From Candidatus Binataceae bacterium (GTDB lineage: Bacteria > Desulfobacterota > Binatia > Binatales > Binataceae): DNA of 63,435 nucleotides. The notes beneath the pieces were generated by a model, which was not told the origin of the DNA, made no database searches, and was given only the letters and a program-made list of their open reading frames with translations. The position numbers and the translations under genes were made by a program. This document shows positions 9,464-17,942 of the stretch, one piece after another. How positions within the stretch are numbered: the first letter of the stretch is position 1; every line of letters begins with the position of its first letter. The stretch spans positions 1 to 63,435 of the forward strand of contig JASHOJ010000143.1 of NCBI GenBank assembly GCA_030041155.1. The letters run 5' to 3'.

Positions 9464-9540
9464 GCGCCCGTAGCTCAGCGGATTAGAGCAATAGACTACG
9501 GATCTATGGGTCGGGGGTTCAAATCCCTCCGGGCGCGCCA
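9464..9540 (+). tRNA. tRNA-Arg (anticodon ACG)
   Basis: A full cloverleaf can be folded by eye. The acceptor stem is GCGCCCG with CGGGCGC, the D stem GCTC with GAGC, and the anticodon stem ATAGA with TCTAT. The seven-base loop CTACGGA gives anticodon ACG. The T arm is GGGGG-TTCAAAT-CCCTC with one wobble pair. The discriminator is G and the CCA is encoded. The ACG anticodon, normally deaminated to ICG, reads CGU, CGC and CGA. It lies 58 bases after phoR on the same strand. Confidence 0.97.
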
Positions 9541-9923
9541 ATTATCTTTGCGTTGAGGATCAAGCAGTTAATCGATTCGGGCCGGCGGGCGAGCGCGCCC
9601 ACGGGATCGCCGAGACTGCCTTAATCCTGCCCACATTTTCCAAATGTCGGACCGCTCCGGGTTCAAGCCATCTCCCAAGGAGACCTCCGCGCTTGGGTCT
9701 TGAACCCTCGCTTCTCAAGCCGCTATTAGAATTCTAAACACTCGTTTAGGATTTCGTATAAAGTTGACTAATGCTTCTTTCGATTTTTTCAGGTAATTTC
9801 GTCATCTATTCGCTATGCGCGTAGTCGTCGAAAAAAAATTCTTGCTCGATGCCCTTTTCATTGGCAACATGCCCATTGAAATGTCCTTGCATCGAAAAGG
9901 CGGGTCCTGTCGCTTCTAGTCGT
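9541..9923. other. Non-coding stretch downstream of tRNA-Arg with inverted repeats
   Basis: No clear gene is visible here, apart from a weak upstream extension of the next ORF to an ATG at 9849. Two structures stand out: ACATTT/AAATGT at 9633-9647 with a three-base loop, and a nested inverted repeat at 9659-9707. The latter has outer arms GGGTTCAAG and CTTGAACCC and inner arms CCCAAG and CTTGGG. From about 9720 the sequence becomes clearly AT-richer than its surroundings. Function unknown; candidates are a small RNA, a terminator after the tRNA, or a regulatory region for the receiver gene. Confidence 0.4.
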
Positions 9924-10325
9924 ATGGTTAGTGACTCTCACGTGACCGGTAGTTCAATGGAGAAGGACGCGCCGTTACAACCCGAACAAATCCTTCTCGT
10001 TGAAGATGATCCCGACGCGCTCGACGCTCTGTCCGAACTGCTTCAGCTCCACGGATTCTCCGTTCTAAGGGCGCACAACGGTCAGGAAGCTTTGGACCGG
10101 CTGCGCGAATCGGCTGGGGCGCGGGTTATCGTGCTCGATCTCTCGATGCCGGTGATGGACGGGTGGGAGTTCCTTCGTCGGCGAAAAGCTCAACCGCAAA
10201 TTGCGAAAATTCCGGTTATCGTCGTCACCGCGTTCCCAAACACGGGCGTCATCGATGCCGATCTGGTTCTGCAGAAGCCGGTGCTGATCGAAAGCCTGAT
10301 GGACGCGCTGGCGCAGTTCTGCTGA
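9924..10325 (+). CDS. Stand-alone response regulator receiver protein
   Basis: The product is a single receiver domain with no output domain. It has acidic pocket LLVEDDPDA, phospho-acceptor Asp72 (counting from 9924) in VIVLDLSMPVMDGWEF, the Thr of IVVTAF and the Lys of LVLQKPV, so all residues needed for phosphotransfer are present. Starts at 9849, 9924 and 9957 are possible; I chose the ATG at 9924 because upstream residues look non-native and 9957 also remains plausible. It converges with a histidine kinase gene whose stop is 13 bases away, so the two probably form a pair that works by protein-protein contact rather than DNA binding. Confidence 0.85.
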   Translation: MVSDSHVTGSSMEKDAPLQPEQILLVEDDPDALDALSELLQLHGFSVLRAHNGQEALDRLRESAGARVIVLDLSMPVMDGWEFLRRRKAQPQIAKIPVIVVTAFPNTGVIDADLVLQKPVLIESLMDALAQFC

Positions 10326-10338
10326 CCAGCCGCGTCGC

Positions 10339-11517
10339 TCAGTCGCCGGGCTTGCGAAGTTTGGTTACTTTCGATTGCGTAACCTGCTCGACCGCAATCT
10401 GGAACGTGAGGGTGAACCTCGCTCCTCCGGGTTCAAGGTTCTGAGCCTCGATCTGTCCGCCCACGCGCCGCATCAAGTCGCGCGCCATCGAAAGTCCGAG
10501 ACCGGTATTGTTCGGCTTGGTGGTGAAGAAGGGGTCGAAAATCCGCGCCAGATGCTCCGGTGCGATCCCGGAGCCGGTGTCCGAGACCGACACGATGACG
10601 TTCTCGCCCTCGGGCCGCGCCTCGATAGCGATCGTCCCACCATCGGGCATCGCGTCGCGCGCATTCATGAACAGGTTGACGAACAGATGCCGCAGTTCCG
10701 AGCGCCATCCCCACACCTGGGGCAGGCTTAGGGGGATTCCTCTCCGGTCGATCCTTATCCGGCCGCCACGCAGGGTCGGAACCCGCTCGATCGAATACTC
10801 AACCATCTCAAGGGCATCGCGGATAACCTCCGGCAGGCCGACCTTCTCCTTTTCGGCCGGATATTGGGAGTGCGCATAATCGGTAACCCTGCGTACTCGT
10901 GCCGCCGAATCCCGGATGAGCCGTTCCAGAGCGACGAATTGCGGAACCTGCTCCCGCGTGGCGCTAGCCTTGATCACGTTGAGCCTCAGCACTACCGAAT
11001 TCAGATTGTTGTTGAGATCGTGGGCCAGACCGGAAGTTAACTCCCCGATAGCACGCAGTCGCTCACTGCGGAAAAGCTGCTCATTTTGGACCCGCATCCC
11101 CTCCAGCGCCAGGATTTCTCGGGTAATCTCGATTCCCACCCCCGCAATGTACTTGTGGCCCGCGATAGTCATTGGGAACCGCAGCGTAAACACGAACTCG
11201 ACCCGGTGTCTGCGGTTAGCCAACTCCGTATTTTTTAGCGGAGTGCCGGTTTCCAGTACCTGACGGTCGTTGTTCATGACGCCGGTCGCCATCTGAGGGA
11301 ACAGGTCGGCGTCGGTTTTGCCAAGCCATTGCGATTTTGGCATCCTGAAGTCGTCTTCGCATCCGCGATTGACGAAGACGTACTTCCCGGTTTCGTCCTT
11401 CACCCATACCCGAGCGGGTACTTCAGCGAAGAAATCTGAAAGAAAGGTCTCGGTTGAGACTTCAAGACCGGTCGTGCGAACCGACTTTTTACTGGAGCGC
11501 GTTGACTTCTTTTTCAC
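10339..11517 (-). CDS. PAS domain sensor histidine kinase
   Basis: This is a soluble 392-residue kinase: basic N-terminus (MKKKSTRSSKKS), PAS domain about residues 27-130 (VWVKDETGKYVFVNRGCEDD), short helix, HisKA-like region with His166 in GLAHDLNNNLNSVV, and an HATPase domain with NLFMNARDAMPDGG, DTGSGIAPEH and NTGLGLSMARDLM. The HDLNN type of H-box is the NtrB/HisKA_4-like form. There are no membrane segments, so it senses a cytoplasmic signal or partner. The start is a GTG preceded by GAGAGGCG. It is convergent with the stand-alone receiver and likely phosphorylates it. Confidence 0.9.
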   Translation of the reverse strand: MKKKSTRSSKKSVRTTGLEVSTETFLSDFFAEVPARVWVKDETGKYVFVNRGCEDDFRMPKSQWLGKTDADLFPQMATGVMNNDRQVLETGTPLKNTELANRRHRVEFVFTLRFPMTIAGHKYIAGVGIEITREILALEGMRVQNEQLFRSERLRAIGELTSGLAHDLNNNLNSVVLRLNVIKASATREQVPQFVALERLIRDSAARVRRVTDYAHSQYPAEKEKVGLPEVIRDALEMVEYSIERVPTLRGGRIRIDRRGIPLSLPQVWGWRSELRHLFVNLFMNARDAMPDGGTIAIEARPEGENVIVSVSDTGSGIAPEHLARIFDPFFTTKPNNTGLGLSMARDLMRRVGGQIEAQNLEPGGARFTLTFQIAVEQVTQSKVTKLRKPGD

Positions 11518-11776
11518 CGCCTCTCTTCCTACCCGCCCGACTGCGATGCGCCAGTGTAGAGATGGAGATATGCCTTGAGCATCCTATTGGATTCAAAGCA
11601 TATTACGTTGTCAACTCCGCCGAAAGGACATTTGCACAGGGCATTTTTTACCGACGTGAAGTAACCCCCAGCTAGGTCAATAAGCCATTAGAATTTGGCC
11701 GGATACCGAGGCGGACTCGTGGCATGACGTATGCTGCTCCGCAATAACCGAGGGGAATGCAGGAGATGCGGAGAAA

Positions 11777-12157
11777 ATGATCAGTTCAGCGCGTCTTTCC
11801 GTGATCATAGCGGTCGCCGCCCTGGCCATCCCAATCATGGTCGGTTGCGGTTCGACCGAGCATACAAAGGAAACTACCACCACAACTTACGTTCCCGTTC
11901 GGCCGGCCCCCGTCATCGTCCAGCAACCTGCGCCTCCGGTCGTAGTTGAACCCGGTAACACCACAACCACCACCACGGTACAGCGAACCTATCCTGCAGA
12001 ACCGAGTTCCAACGACACCACCACGACCACCTCCACCAAGCGCACCTACACCACGACCGATCCGTATCAGAACGGGAACGAGCAGAGCAGTTCGTCCTAT
12101 CACAGCGAAACCACCACCGTTACCCCCGCACCTACCTCTGTCGTACCTGAAGACTAG
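11777..12157 (+). CDS. Thr-rich low-complexity lipoprotein
   Basis: The 126-residue product starts with a lipoprotein signal: a hydrophobic stretch and a lipobox-like IMVGC, Cys24 being the lipidated residue. The rest is a low-complexity chain with runs such as ETTTTTY, NTTTTTTVQRTYP and NDTTTTTSTKRTYTTTD, interspersed with Pro-rich segments. No known domain is recognisable. It is probably a membrane-anchored, extended and possibly repeat-variable protein. GGAGAAA precedes the ATG. A hairpin terminator follows at 12196-12217. Confidence 0.7.
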   Translation: MISSARLSVIIAVAALAIPIMVGCGSTEHTKETTTTTYVPVRPAPVIVQQPAPPVVVEPGNTTTTTTVQRTYPAEPSSNDTTTTTSTKRTYTTTDPYQNGNEQSSSSYHSETTTVTPAPTSVVPED

Positions 12158-12195
12158 CTGTGATTGGCGAAGCTTATCTGCTCTGATTGTGCCAG

Positions 12196-12217
12196 CGGGG
12201 AGCCGCGAGGCTCCCCG
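12196..12217 (+). terminator. GNRA-capped hairpin between the lipoprotein and BON genes
   Basis: CGGGGAGCC (12196-12204), loop GCGA, GGCTCCCCG (12209-12217): a perfect 9-bp stem with a stable GNRA tetraloop, 39 bases after the lipoprotein stop. The following tract (TCCGGTTTCATCCTC) is only weakly T-rich, so termination efficiency is uncertain. Confidence 0.6.
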
Positions 12218-12252
12218 TCCGGTTTCATCCTCTTCGTTACCGCGGATAATCC

Positions 12253-12651
12253 ATGGCAGCTCGCTCTCCGATTTTTGCCGTGCTTTCGCTTGCGGGAGGC
12301 ATCGCGATTCCGCTGACCGCCGGCGCGCAGAAGTCAGCGCCAGCGCCTGCAGTTGTGACCAATCGCTCGCTCAGCGTGCAGTCTGATCAGGCCTCGTTCG
12401 TTCATCATCATCACTATAATTCCGACGCCGAGCGCGCCCGCGACGACCTCATTATCACCCAGGTCAAAAGCGCTTTAATTAAAGACGGTGTTGCACGCGA
12501 CTACCCGGTTGAGGTTGATTGCGACCACGGCACGGTTTTGCTCAACGGTGTCGTCAGGTCGCCGGCCGAGATTGCACGAGCCGGAGAGATCGCGCGCTCC
12601 GTGCCCGGCGTGGTCGCGATAAACAATAAGCTTCGCCACCACGGCGAATAG
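12253..12651 (+). CDS. Secreted BON-domain protein
   Basis: The 132-residue product has an N-terminal signal peptide (hydrophobic to about residue 24, TAGAQ cleavage region), a linker with a four-histidine run (51-54, FVHHHHYN) and one BON domain (about 62-130) with the expected ITQVKSALIKDG, VEVDCDHGTVLLNGVV and AGEIARSVPGVVAINN segments. BON domains are found in periplasmic envelope-stress proteins such as OsmY and are thought to contact phospholipids. The His run could bind metal, which is speculation. A second exported protein gene lies just upstream, separated by a hairpin. Confidence 0.85.
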   Translation: MAARSPIFAVLSLAGGIAIPLTAGAQKSAPAPAVVTNRSLSVQSDQASFVHHHHYNSDAERARDDLIITQVKSALIKDGVARDYPVEVDCDHGTVLLNGVVRSPAEIARAGEIARSVPGVVAINNKLRHHGE

Positions 12652-12663
12652 CTCCGCCGGGCA

Positions 12664-12815
12664 GAATCGCTTCGCGCCGATCCCCTTCGGACAGGCTCAG
12701 GGCAGGCTCTCGACTCGCGAGGCGCTCGCTCTGGATTATAGCAATCCTTGTGTCACCCTGAGCGCAGGCTGCCGGAGTCGAAGGGTCTCTCCGCTATTGT
12801 TTGGCGGATGGCGCC
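12664..12815. repeat. Dispersed intergenic repeat copy
   Basis: Segment ATCGCTTCGCGCCGATC (12666-12682) is the exact reverse complement of 1471-1487, and 12684-12707 is the reverse complement, with one indel, of 1447-1469. The TGTCACCCTGAGCGCAGG head starts at 12751 and the GAGTCGAAGGGTCTCTCCGC tail follows. The copy lies between the convergent BON and oxygenase genes. Confidence 0.65.
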
Positions 12816-12846
12816 TTTCGCTATCCTTGTGGCCACCCCCGCGCGC

Positions 12847-13569
12847 TCACTTCGCGTCGTGGAAGATGATTCCGAGCGCGTAGCGGGTCCCGCTCGTGAT
12901 CGTGCTGACGCCGTGGCGCACATTTACCCGGTAATGGCCGCGCGCGCCCTGAATCGGCCTATATCGATTCGGGAAAATAACCCCGCATCCCGATTCCTCC
13001 GCGATTGCGACGCCGCGCGATTGAGCGCGCGGCCGCTGCTCGACCAATAGCAGCTCTCCGCCGGTGAAATCGCGCCCGCATACGCTCAGCGCGCAGGTAA
13101 ATTGCAGCGGAAACGCCACTTCGCCATATAGGTCCTGATGCAGGCAGTTGTAGCCCTGCGCCTGATACTTGAGCATCAGCGGAGTAGGGCGATCCTGTCC
13201 GTGCTCGCGGCAGATCTCGATAAAGGCGCTGAGCGTTTGCGGATAATCGGCGCCGCTTTTCAATCCGCGCGCCCATCGGTTCGCGATCGGCGCGAGATGC
13301 GCATAAAAGGCTTCGCGCAGCTCGGCAACAATCTCCGGCAGCGGATACGCGAAGTACTTGTATTCGCCGTCGCCATAGCGAAGCCGCGCCATATCGATAC
13401 GGCTGCGGAACCGCTCGCGATCGGGGTACATCGCGATCAGATCGCGGCACTCGCCGGGCGCGAAAATCCTTCCGGTCAGCGCGTAGCCGCGGCCGTCAAG
13501 CTCGCTTTCGATCCGCTTCCAGTCGAGTGCCGCGACTCTCGACGCGAACTCTGCGGGCTTGCGATACAC
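12847..13569 (-). CDS. 2-oxoglutarate/Fe(II)-dependent oxygenase (prolyl-4-hydroxylase-like fold)
   Basis: The 240-residue protein carries the iron triad HxD...H (His144 and Asp146 in NCLHQDLYGE, His219 in VNVRHGVSTI) and the 2-oxoglutarate-binding Arg229 on the TSGTRYALGIIFHD strand. This makes it a functional-looking 2OG-Fe(II) dioxygenase. Substrate is unknown; related small bacterial proteins remain poorly characterised and could act on proteins, nucleobases or small molecules. It lies 21 bases downstream of the esterase gene on the same strand, so the two are likely co-transcribed. Confidence 0.82.
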   Translation of the reverse strand: MYRKPAEFASRVAALDWKRIESELDGRGYALTGRIFAPGECRDLIAMYPDRERFRSRIDMARLRYGDGEYKYFAYPLPEIVAELREAFYAHLAPIANRWARGLKSGADYPQTLSAFIEICREHGQDRPTPLMLKYQAQGYNCLHQDLYGEVAFPLQFTCALSVCGRDFTGGELLLVEQRPRAQSRGVAIAEESGCGVIFPNRYRPIQGARGHYRVNVRHGVSTITSGTRYALGIIFHDAK

Positions 13570-13590
13570 GAGCGGCGGCGCGCCGGGCGC

Positions 13591-14481
13591 TCACTTCGTA
13601 TGCTCGCGAATAAACGCGCCTATCCGGTCGATCGCCTGCTGCGATTCGTCGAGCATCGGCGCGAACGCGTGCCATACGTGGATCATGTTTTCCCACGGCT
13701 CCAGGCTGACCGCGACTCCCGCCTTGCGCGCGCGCTCCGCAATCCGTGCGGCGTCATCGAACAGGGTCTCGGCGCCGCCGACATGGATCAGCAGCGGCGG
13801 CAATCCGCTCAAATCCGCGTAGAGCGGGGCGGCCAGCGGAGTGCGCGGATTTTGCCCGCCCAGATATGCGGCCGCCATCTGCAGCAATCCCGGTTTCTGC
13901 ACTATCGGGTCCGCGCTCGCCCGCGTCGTCATCGACTCGCCGATCGCCTCCATGTCGACCCACGGAGAAATCGGTACTCCGGCCGCCGGCATCTTGAGCT
14001 TCGCATCTTTGATTGCGACCAGCGCAGCGATTGCCAGTCCGCCGCCCGCGGAGTCTCCCGACACCGCGATCCGCGCGGGAGAAAGCCCCTGCGCGAGCAT
14101 GTAGCGATAAGCGGCGACTGAATCTTCCACCGCCGCGGGGAACGGATACTCTGGCGCGAGGCGATAATCGATAAGCAGCACCTTTGCCTGGGCGGCGCGC
14201 GAGATTCGTCCGGCGAGTGCACGATGGGTATTAATCGAACCGATAACGTAGCCGCCGCCGTGCAGATAGAGCACCGCGCGAGAGTTGTCGGCATTGGGCG
14301 CGGCGACCCATTCCGCCTTTACTCCGCCGGCATTTGCCGGCTCGCATTTGATATCCGCCTCGACCGGAAACATCGCGCCCATCTGCTCGTAGCCCGCGCG
14401 CAGCTCCTGGAATGAAAGATTGGGATTCATCGGCTGCGATCGCAGCAATTGGATTAGCGAGTCGAGTTGTTGCTTCGACAT
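13591..14481 (-). CDS. Alpha/beta hydrolase, hormone-sensitive lipase-type esterase
   Basis: The 296-residue protein has the HSL-family oxyanion motif HGGGY (74-78), nucleophile Ser144 in SGDSAGGG and a C-terminal acid/His region (GGAETLFDD and MIHVWHAF, His268). These predict a carboxylesterase or lipase on small acyl esters. There is no signal peptide, so it is cytoplasmic. It is upstream of the 2OG oxygenase gene with a 21-base gap. The natural substrate is not evident. Confidence 0.9.
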   Translation of the reverse strand: MSKQQLDSLIQLLRSQPMNPNLSFQELRAGYEQMGAMFPVEADIKCEPANAGGVKAEWVAAPNADNSRAVLYLHGGGYVIGSINTHRALAGRISRAAQAKVLLIDYRLAPEYPFPAAVEDSVAAYRYMLAQGLSPARIAVSGDSAGGGLAIAALVAIKDAKLKMPAAGVPISPWVDMEAIGESMTTRASADPIVQKPGLLQMAAAYLGGQNPRTPLAAPLYADLSGLPPLLIHVGGAETLFDDAARIAERARKAGVAVSLEPWENMIHVWHAFAPMLDESQQAIDRIGAFIREHTK

Positions 14482-14626
14482 CGGAAAATCACCTCCGCTG
14501 CTTAGCGAATATCATTGACTCTATCCCCGCGCCAATCGTGCCTATGGGCCCGGTGTGGACGGCGATACCAATTGCTTGCCGAAAAGCTCTGTGGCGGGTT
14601 AACCGCGGAGCCAGAACATTCCTTGC

Positions 14627-15259
14627 TTATGGTCTGACGCGACGCGGCGAAGGGGCTCTGAGGTTGTTCCACGCCGCGCTGGCCAACACATCTTCTGCCC
14701 TGGCGAGTTGCTTGACGTCGCGAGGACGGGATCCAAGAAGCCAGAGTCGCGTGAACTCGTCTGCCGGCCCGATCCAAAGCGCATGGTACAGGTGAGGCGA
14801 GAGACGCCTAAGTAGCCCCTGTCGTAAATGTTCGGCTAGCCACGCGCCGGTTTGCCCGAAAAATGCGCGATTGAGGTTCTGGGCCCGCGCCTCAGAGGCC
14901 GCTGCGACTTCCGGCTCCCGGCAATGAGTTAAATAGGCCGCCAATTCCTGGTTGTGGCCAGTCCACCTGAGATGCTGACGCACAGTGCCTTCGATTCCTG
15001 CACGGGCTTCCCGATGCCGGCGCAATTCCCTCAGGAATGCGCTTTGGTAGGAATCCAGAATCTCGAGATACAGTGCCGCGGCAACCTCGACCTTGCCTTG
15101 AAAGTGATGATAGAAGCTTCCCACGCTCGCGCCCGAGCGTTCTAGAATCTGCTCAAGGGTGGTCGCGCCGAATCCGTTGTTCAGAAACAGGGACAACGCC
15201 GCTTGCAGGATTGCCTGTTGCCGGGCGCGCGAAGCTTGCGCTCGAACTCCGTTTTCCAC
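14627..15259 (-). CDS. TetR/AcrR family transcriptional regulator
   Basis: The N-terminal helix-turn-helix (about residues 10-60) reads RQQAILQAALSLFLNNGFG, TTLEQILERSGASVGSFYHH and F..K, typical of TetR repressors, followed by a helical ligand-binding domain with no assignable ligand. The gene is divergent from a methyltransferase gene, and a 34-bp near-perfect palindrome lies in the shared promoter region (15292-15325). This is the classical arrangement of a repressor controlling itself and its neighbour. Confidence 0.92.
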   Translation of the reverse strand: MENGVRAQASRARQQAILQAALSLFLNNGFGATTLEQILERSGASVGSFYHHFQGKVEVAAALYLEILDSYQSAFLRELRRHREARAGIEGTVRQHLRWTGHNQELAAYLTHCREPEVAAASEARAQNLNRAFFGQTGAWLAEHLRQGLLRRLSPHLYHALWIGPADEFTRLWLLGSRPRDVKQLARAEDVLASAAWNNLRAPSPRRVRP

Positions 15260-15275
15260 GCGAAGATAGTAGCGT

Positions 15276-15325
15276 TTGACAACGCATTTTTTCTAGAGGA
15301 TTATTCTGAAGAATAATATTCTAGA
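15276..15325. promoter_or_regulatory. Promoter with overlapping TetR-type operator palindrome
   Basis: TCTAGA occurs at both ends (15292-15297, 15320-15325). Inside, ATTATTC (15300-15306), TGAA, and GAATAAT (15311-15317) form a perfect 7-bp dyad. A TTGACA -35 hexamer (15276-15281) followed after 17 bases by GATTAT (15299-15304) reads toward the methyltransferase, so a repressor on the palindrome would cover the -10 region. The region is much richer in A and T than the flanking genes. The operator role is inferred from position. Confidence 0.6.
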
Positions 15326-15390
15326 TATTTGCTCTGAGAGGCAGAGCGATAGAACCAGCCCGCCCAACTCCAAGGAAAATCTTCGAGACC

Positions 15391-16395
15391 TTGGGAGCGT
15401 TTCGACGCACCGCGGCGATGAAAGCGGCGGTCGAACTCGACTTGTTCACGGCGATCGGCGAGGGTGCCGATACACCATTGAAGCTCGCCGAGTGTTGTTC
15501 GGTGTCAGAGCGCGGGGCACGAAAGTTATGCGACTACCTGACGATGCTTGGATTCCTCGAAAAGAAGGGTGACGCCTACTCGCTGGGTTCCGATGCCGCC
15601 GCTTTTCTGGATCGGCGTTCGCGCGCTTATTTGGGCGCGCCGGCATCCGAAGCTCTCGCGGGGCAGGCGTCCATTGCAGCATTTTCGACTCTTGCCGAAG
15701 CGGTCCGTCGGGGAGGAACAGCTCTTACGGGCGGCGGCACGCTCGCACCTGAGCATCCGATGTGGGTCGCCTTCGCGCAGGCTATGGCGGTGCCGGGAGT
15801 GTTGCTGGCGCGCCATCTCGCCGACTGTTTGACCGAGCGGGATCATCCCCCTCTCAGGATACTTGACATAGCAGGCGGCCATGGACTCTATGGCATCGAG
15901 TTCGCCAAGAGAAATTCACGTGCCGAGGTTTTTGCAGTGGAGTGGCCCCAGGTACTGGCGGTTGCCCAACGCAACGCCGAGAGTGCGGGAGTCTTGGATC
16001 GCTTCCATCCGATCCCCGGCGACGCGCTGAAGGTGGATTTCGGCGCCGGTTACGATCTCGCACTCATAACAAATTTTTGCCCAGATGCCGGCTCTACCGA
16101 GGACCTGCTCAAACGAATTCGCTTTTCGCTGGTCGAGAAAGGACGGGTAGCGCTTTTCGAATTGATGCTGAACGACGACGGAATCTCTCCGCCCGCTGCC
16201 GTAGATCTGAACCTCGCCCTGCTGGCAACGACGCCGTGTGGCGAAACCCGTACCGGGTCGCGACTGACAGAACTGCTCAATCGTGCAGGATTCGATCGAG
16301 TCGAAATTCGCGAGGTACCCTCGGCACCGAATCGCGTGGCCATCGGCTACGTGGCAGACCGCGACGCTGCCGGACGCGAGATGCGATCGCCGTAG
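15391..16395 (+). CDS. SAM-dependent methyltransferase, O-methyltransferase type
   Basis: The 334-residue protein has an N-terminal winged-helix dimerisation domain (about residues 1-90: FRRTAAMKAAVELDLFTAI, ERGARKLCDYLTMLGFL) and a Rossmann methyltransferase domain with SAM motif ILDIAGGHGLYGIEFA (about 155). This is the layout of plant- and antibiotic-type small-molecule O-methyltransferases. The start shown is TTG, 13 bases after AAGGA; an ATG at 15418 would cut into the conserved N-terminus, so the exact start is unsure. The substrate is unknown. Transcription is probably controlled by the divergent TetR gene. Confidence 0.85.
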   Translation: MGAFRRTAAMKAAVELDLFTAIGEGADTPLKLAECCSVSERGARKLCDYLTMLGFLEKKGDAYSLGSDAAAFLDRRSRAYLGAPASEALAGQASIAAFSTLAEAVRRGGTALTGGGTLAPEHPMWVAFAQAMAVPGVLLARHLADCLTERDHPPLRILDIAGGHGLYGIEFAKRNSRAEVFAVEWPQVLAVAQRNAESAGVLDRFHPIPGDALKVDFGAGYDLALITNFCPDAGSTEDLLKRIRFSLVEKGRVALFELMLNDDGISPPAAVDLNLALLATTPCGETRTGSRLTELLNRAGFDRVEIREVPSAPNRVAIGYVADRDAAGREMRSP

Positions 16396-16445
16396 ATTAG
16401 CGCCAAAATGTAGGAGCGCGACGGTCAGTTGCCCCGCGCGCCGCG

Positions 16446-17942
16446 TTAGCGGCGGGAGGATTGCGCCTCGCGCTCGGCGGCATCGAACAGATGTAGCTGA
16501 TGCGGCTCGGTGCCGGTCGGAATCTCGATCGGATACTTGCCGGTAAAGCACGCGTCGCAGTAGCCCTCGCGACTTTGGCCGAGAAATGAATACAGCCCGT
16601 CCCAACTGAGATACCCCAGCGAATCGGCGCCGATATATCGGCGAATTTCCTCCACCGAGTGCGAAGAGGCGAGCAGCTCCTCGCGCGTCGGCGTGTCGAT
16701 TCCGTAGAAGCAGGAGTGAGTGGTTGGCGGCGCCGCGACCCGCATGTGCACCTCGCGCGCGCCCGCCTGGCGCAGCATCGGAATCAGCTTGCGCATCGTG
16801 GTGCCGCGCACCAGCGAGTCCTCGATCAGCACGATCCGCTTGCCGCGCAAAAGTTCAACCACTGGATTAAGTTTTATCTTTACCCCGAAGTCGCGAATCG
16901 ATTGCCGCGGCTCGATAAAGGTCCGGCCCACGTAATGGCTTCGCACCACCGCCATCTCAAACGGGATGCCCGATTCCTGCGCATAGCCGAGCGCCGCGGT
17001 GTTGCCCGAGTCAGGCACCGGCACCACCAGGTCGGCGTCAGCGGGGCACTCGCGCGCAAGCGCTCGCCCCTGCTCCTTGCGCACGCTGTAGACATTGCGG
17101 CCGAATAGAAAACTGTCGGGCCGCGCGAAATAGACGTACTCGAAGATGCATCGCCGGGCGGGAGCCGGCGCAAACGGTTTTAGCGAACGCGTTCCGCTCT
17201 CGTCCACGATCACCATCTCGCCCAGTTCGATCTCGCGGATATACTGCGCCTGCACCAGGTCCAGCGCGCAGGTCTCAGAGGTCGCAATCGTCGCGCCGTG
17301 GAGTTTCCCAAGCACCAGCGGCCGGAAGCCGTGCGGATCGCGCACCGCGATCATGCAGCTCTCCGTCAGCAGCACCATCGAGTATGCTCCCCGCACCTGC
17401 ATGAGCGCGTCGACCAGCCGCTCATGCAGAGTGGGCGCCTGCGATTGCGCGATCAGATGGATCACGATTTCGCTGTCCGAGGACGACTGGAAAATCGTGC
17501 CGTTCAGCTCCAGCCGCTCGCGCAACTCGTCGAAGTTCACCAGGTTCCCGTTATGAGCGAGCGCAAGGCCTCCCTTGCCATACTCGACCACCAGCGGCTG
17601 GCAGTTCTTAAGCGACGTCGATCCGGTGGTTGAATAGCGGTTGTGGCCGATCGCGCTGGTCCCTTCGAGCCTTGCGATAATGCTGTTGCTGAAGATGTCG
17701 GCGATCAGGCCCATCCCGCGATGCGAGATCAGCTCCTTGCCGTTGGATGACACGATGCCGGCGGATTCCTGCCCGCGATGCTGCAGCGCATACAGTCCCA
17801 GGTACGCGAGATTGGCGGCCTCCGGATGGCCGTAAACGCCGAAGACGCCGCATTCCTCGTGAAACGCGTCGAGCTTCGATTCCTCGACTATAATGCCGCT
17901 GTCGATGTCGCCGCCGTCAATGTTGTCGACGTCATTATCCAT
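16446..17942 (-). CDS. purF: Amidophosphoribosyltransferase, Fe-S cluster type
   Basis: PurF catalyses the first committed step of purine synthesis, PRPP plus glutamine to phosphoribosylamine. The glutaminase nucleophile is Cys31 ([10 protein letters not shown]), preceded by a 30-residue propeptide, and the PRPP loop is [14 protein letters not shown]. Additional cysteines in [17 protein letters not shown] and GYCDACF match the four [4Fe-4S] ligands of the Bacillus-type enzyme. I chose the ATG at 17942, which overlaps the end of purL by eight bases; a further in-frame ATG at 17969 exists. It is the last gene of the purine operon. Confidence 0.96.
   Translation of the reverse strand: MDNDVDNIDGGDIDSGIIVEESKLDAFHEECGVFGVYGHPEAANLAYLGLYALQHRGQESAGIVSSNGKELISHRGMGLIADIFSNSIIARLEGTSAIGHNRYSTTGSTSLKNCQPLVVEYGKGGLALAHNGNLVNFDELRERLELNGTIFQSSSDSEIVIHLIAQSQAPTLHERLVDALMQVRGAYSMVLLTESCMIAVRDPHGFRPLVLGKLHGATIATSETCALDLVQAQYIREIELGEMVIVDESGTRSLKPFAPAPARRCIFEYVYFARPDSFLFGRNVYSVRKEQGRALARECPADADLVVPVPDSGNTAALGYAQESGIPFEMAVVRSHYVGRTFIEPRQSIRDFGVKIKLNPVVELLRGKRIVLIEDSLVRGTTMRKLIPMLRQAGAREVHMRVAAPPTTHSCFYGIDTPTREELLASSHSVEEIRRYIGADSLGYLSWDGLYSFLGQSREGYCDACFTGKYPIEIPTGTEPHQLHLFDAAEREAQSSRR

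Noticed and set aside
9464..9923. Genomic island or integrated element anchored at tRNA-Arg
   Set aside because: No integrase, no second copy of the tRNA 3' end and no mobile genes are visible; the adjacent kinase and receiver look like ordinary chromosomal genes.
11880..12060. ACC/ACA-rich tract suggestive of a microsatellite
   Set aside because: It is the in-frame Thr-rich part of a lipoprotein gene with a signal peptide and ribosome binding site, so it is kept as coding sequence.
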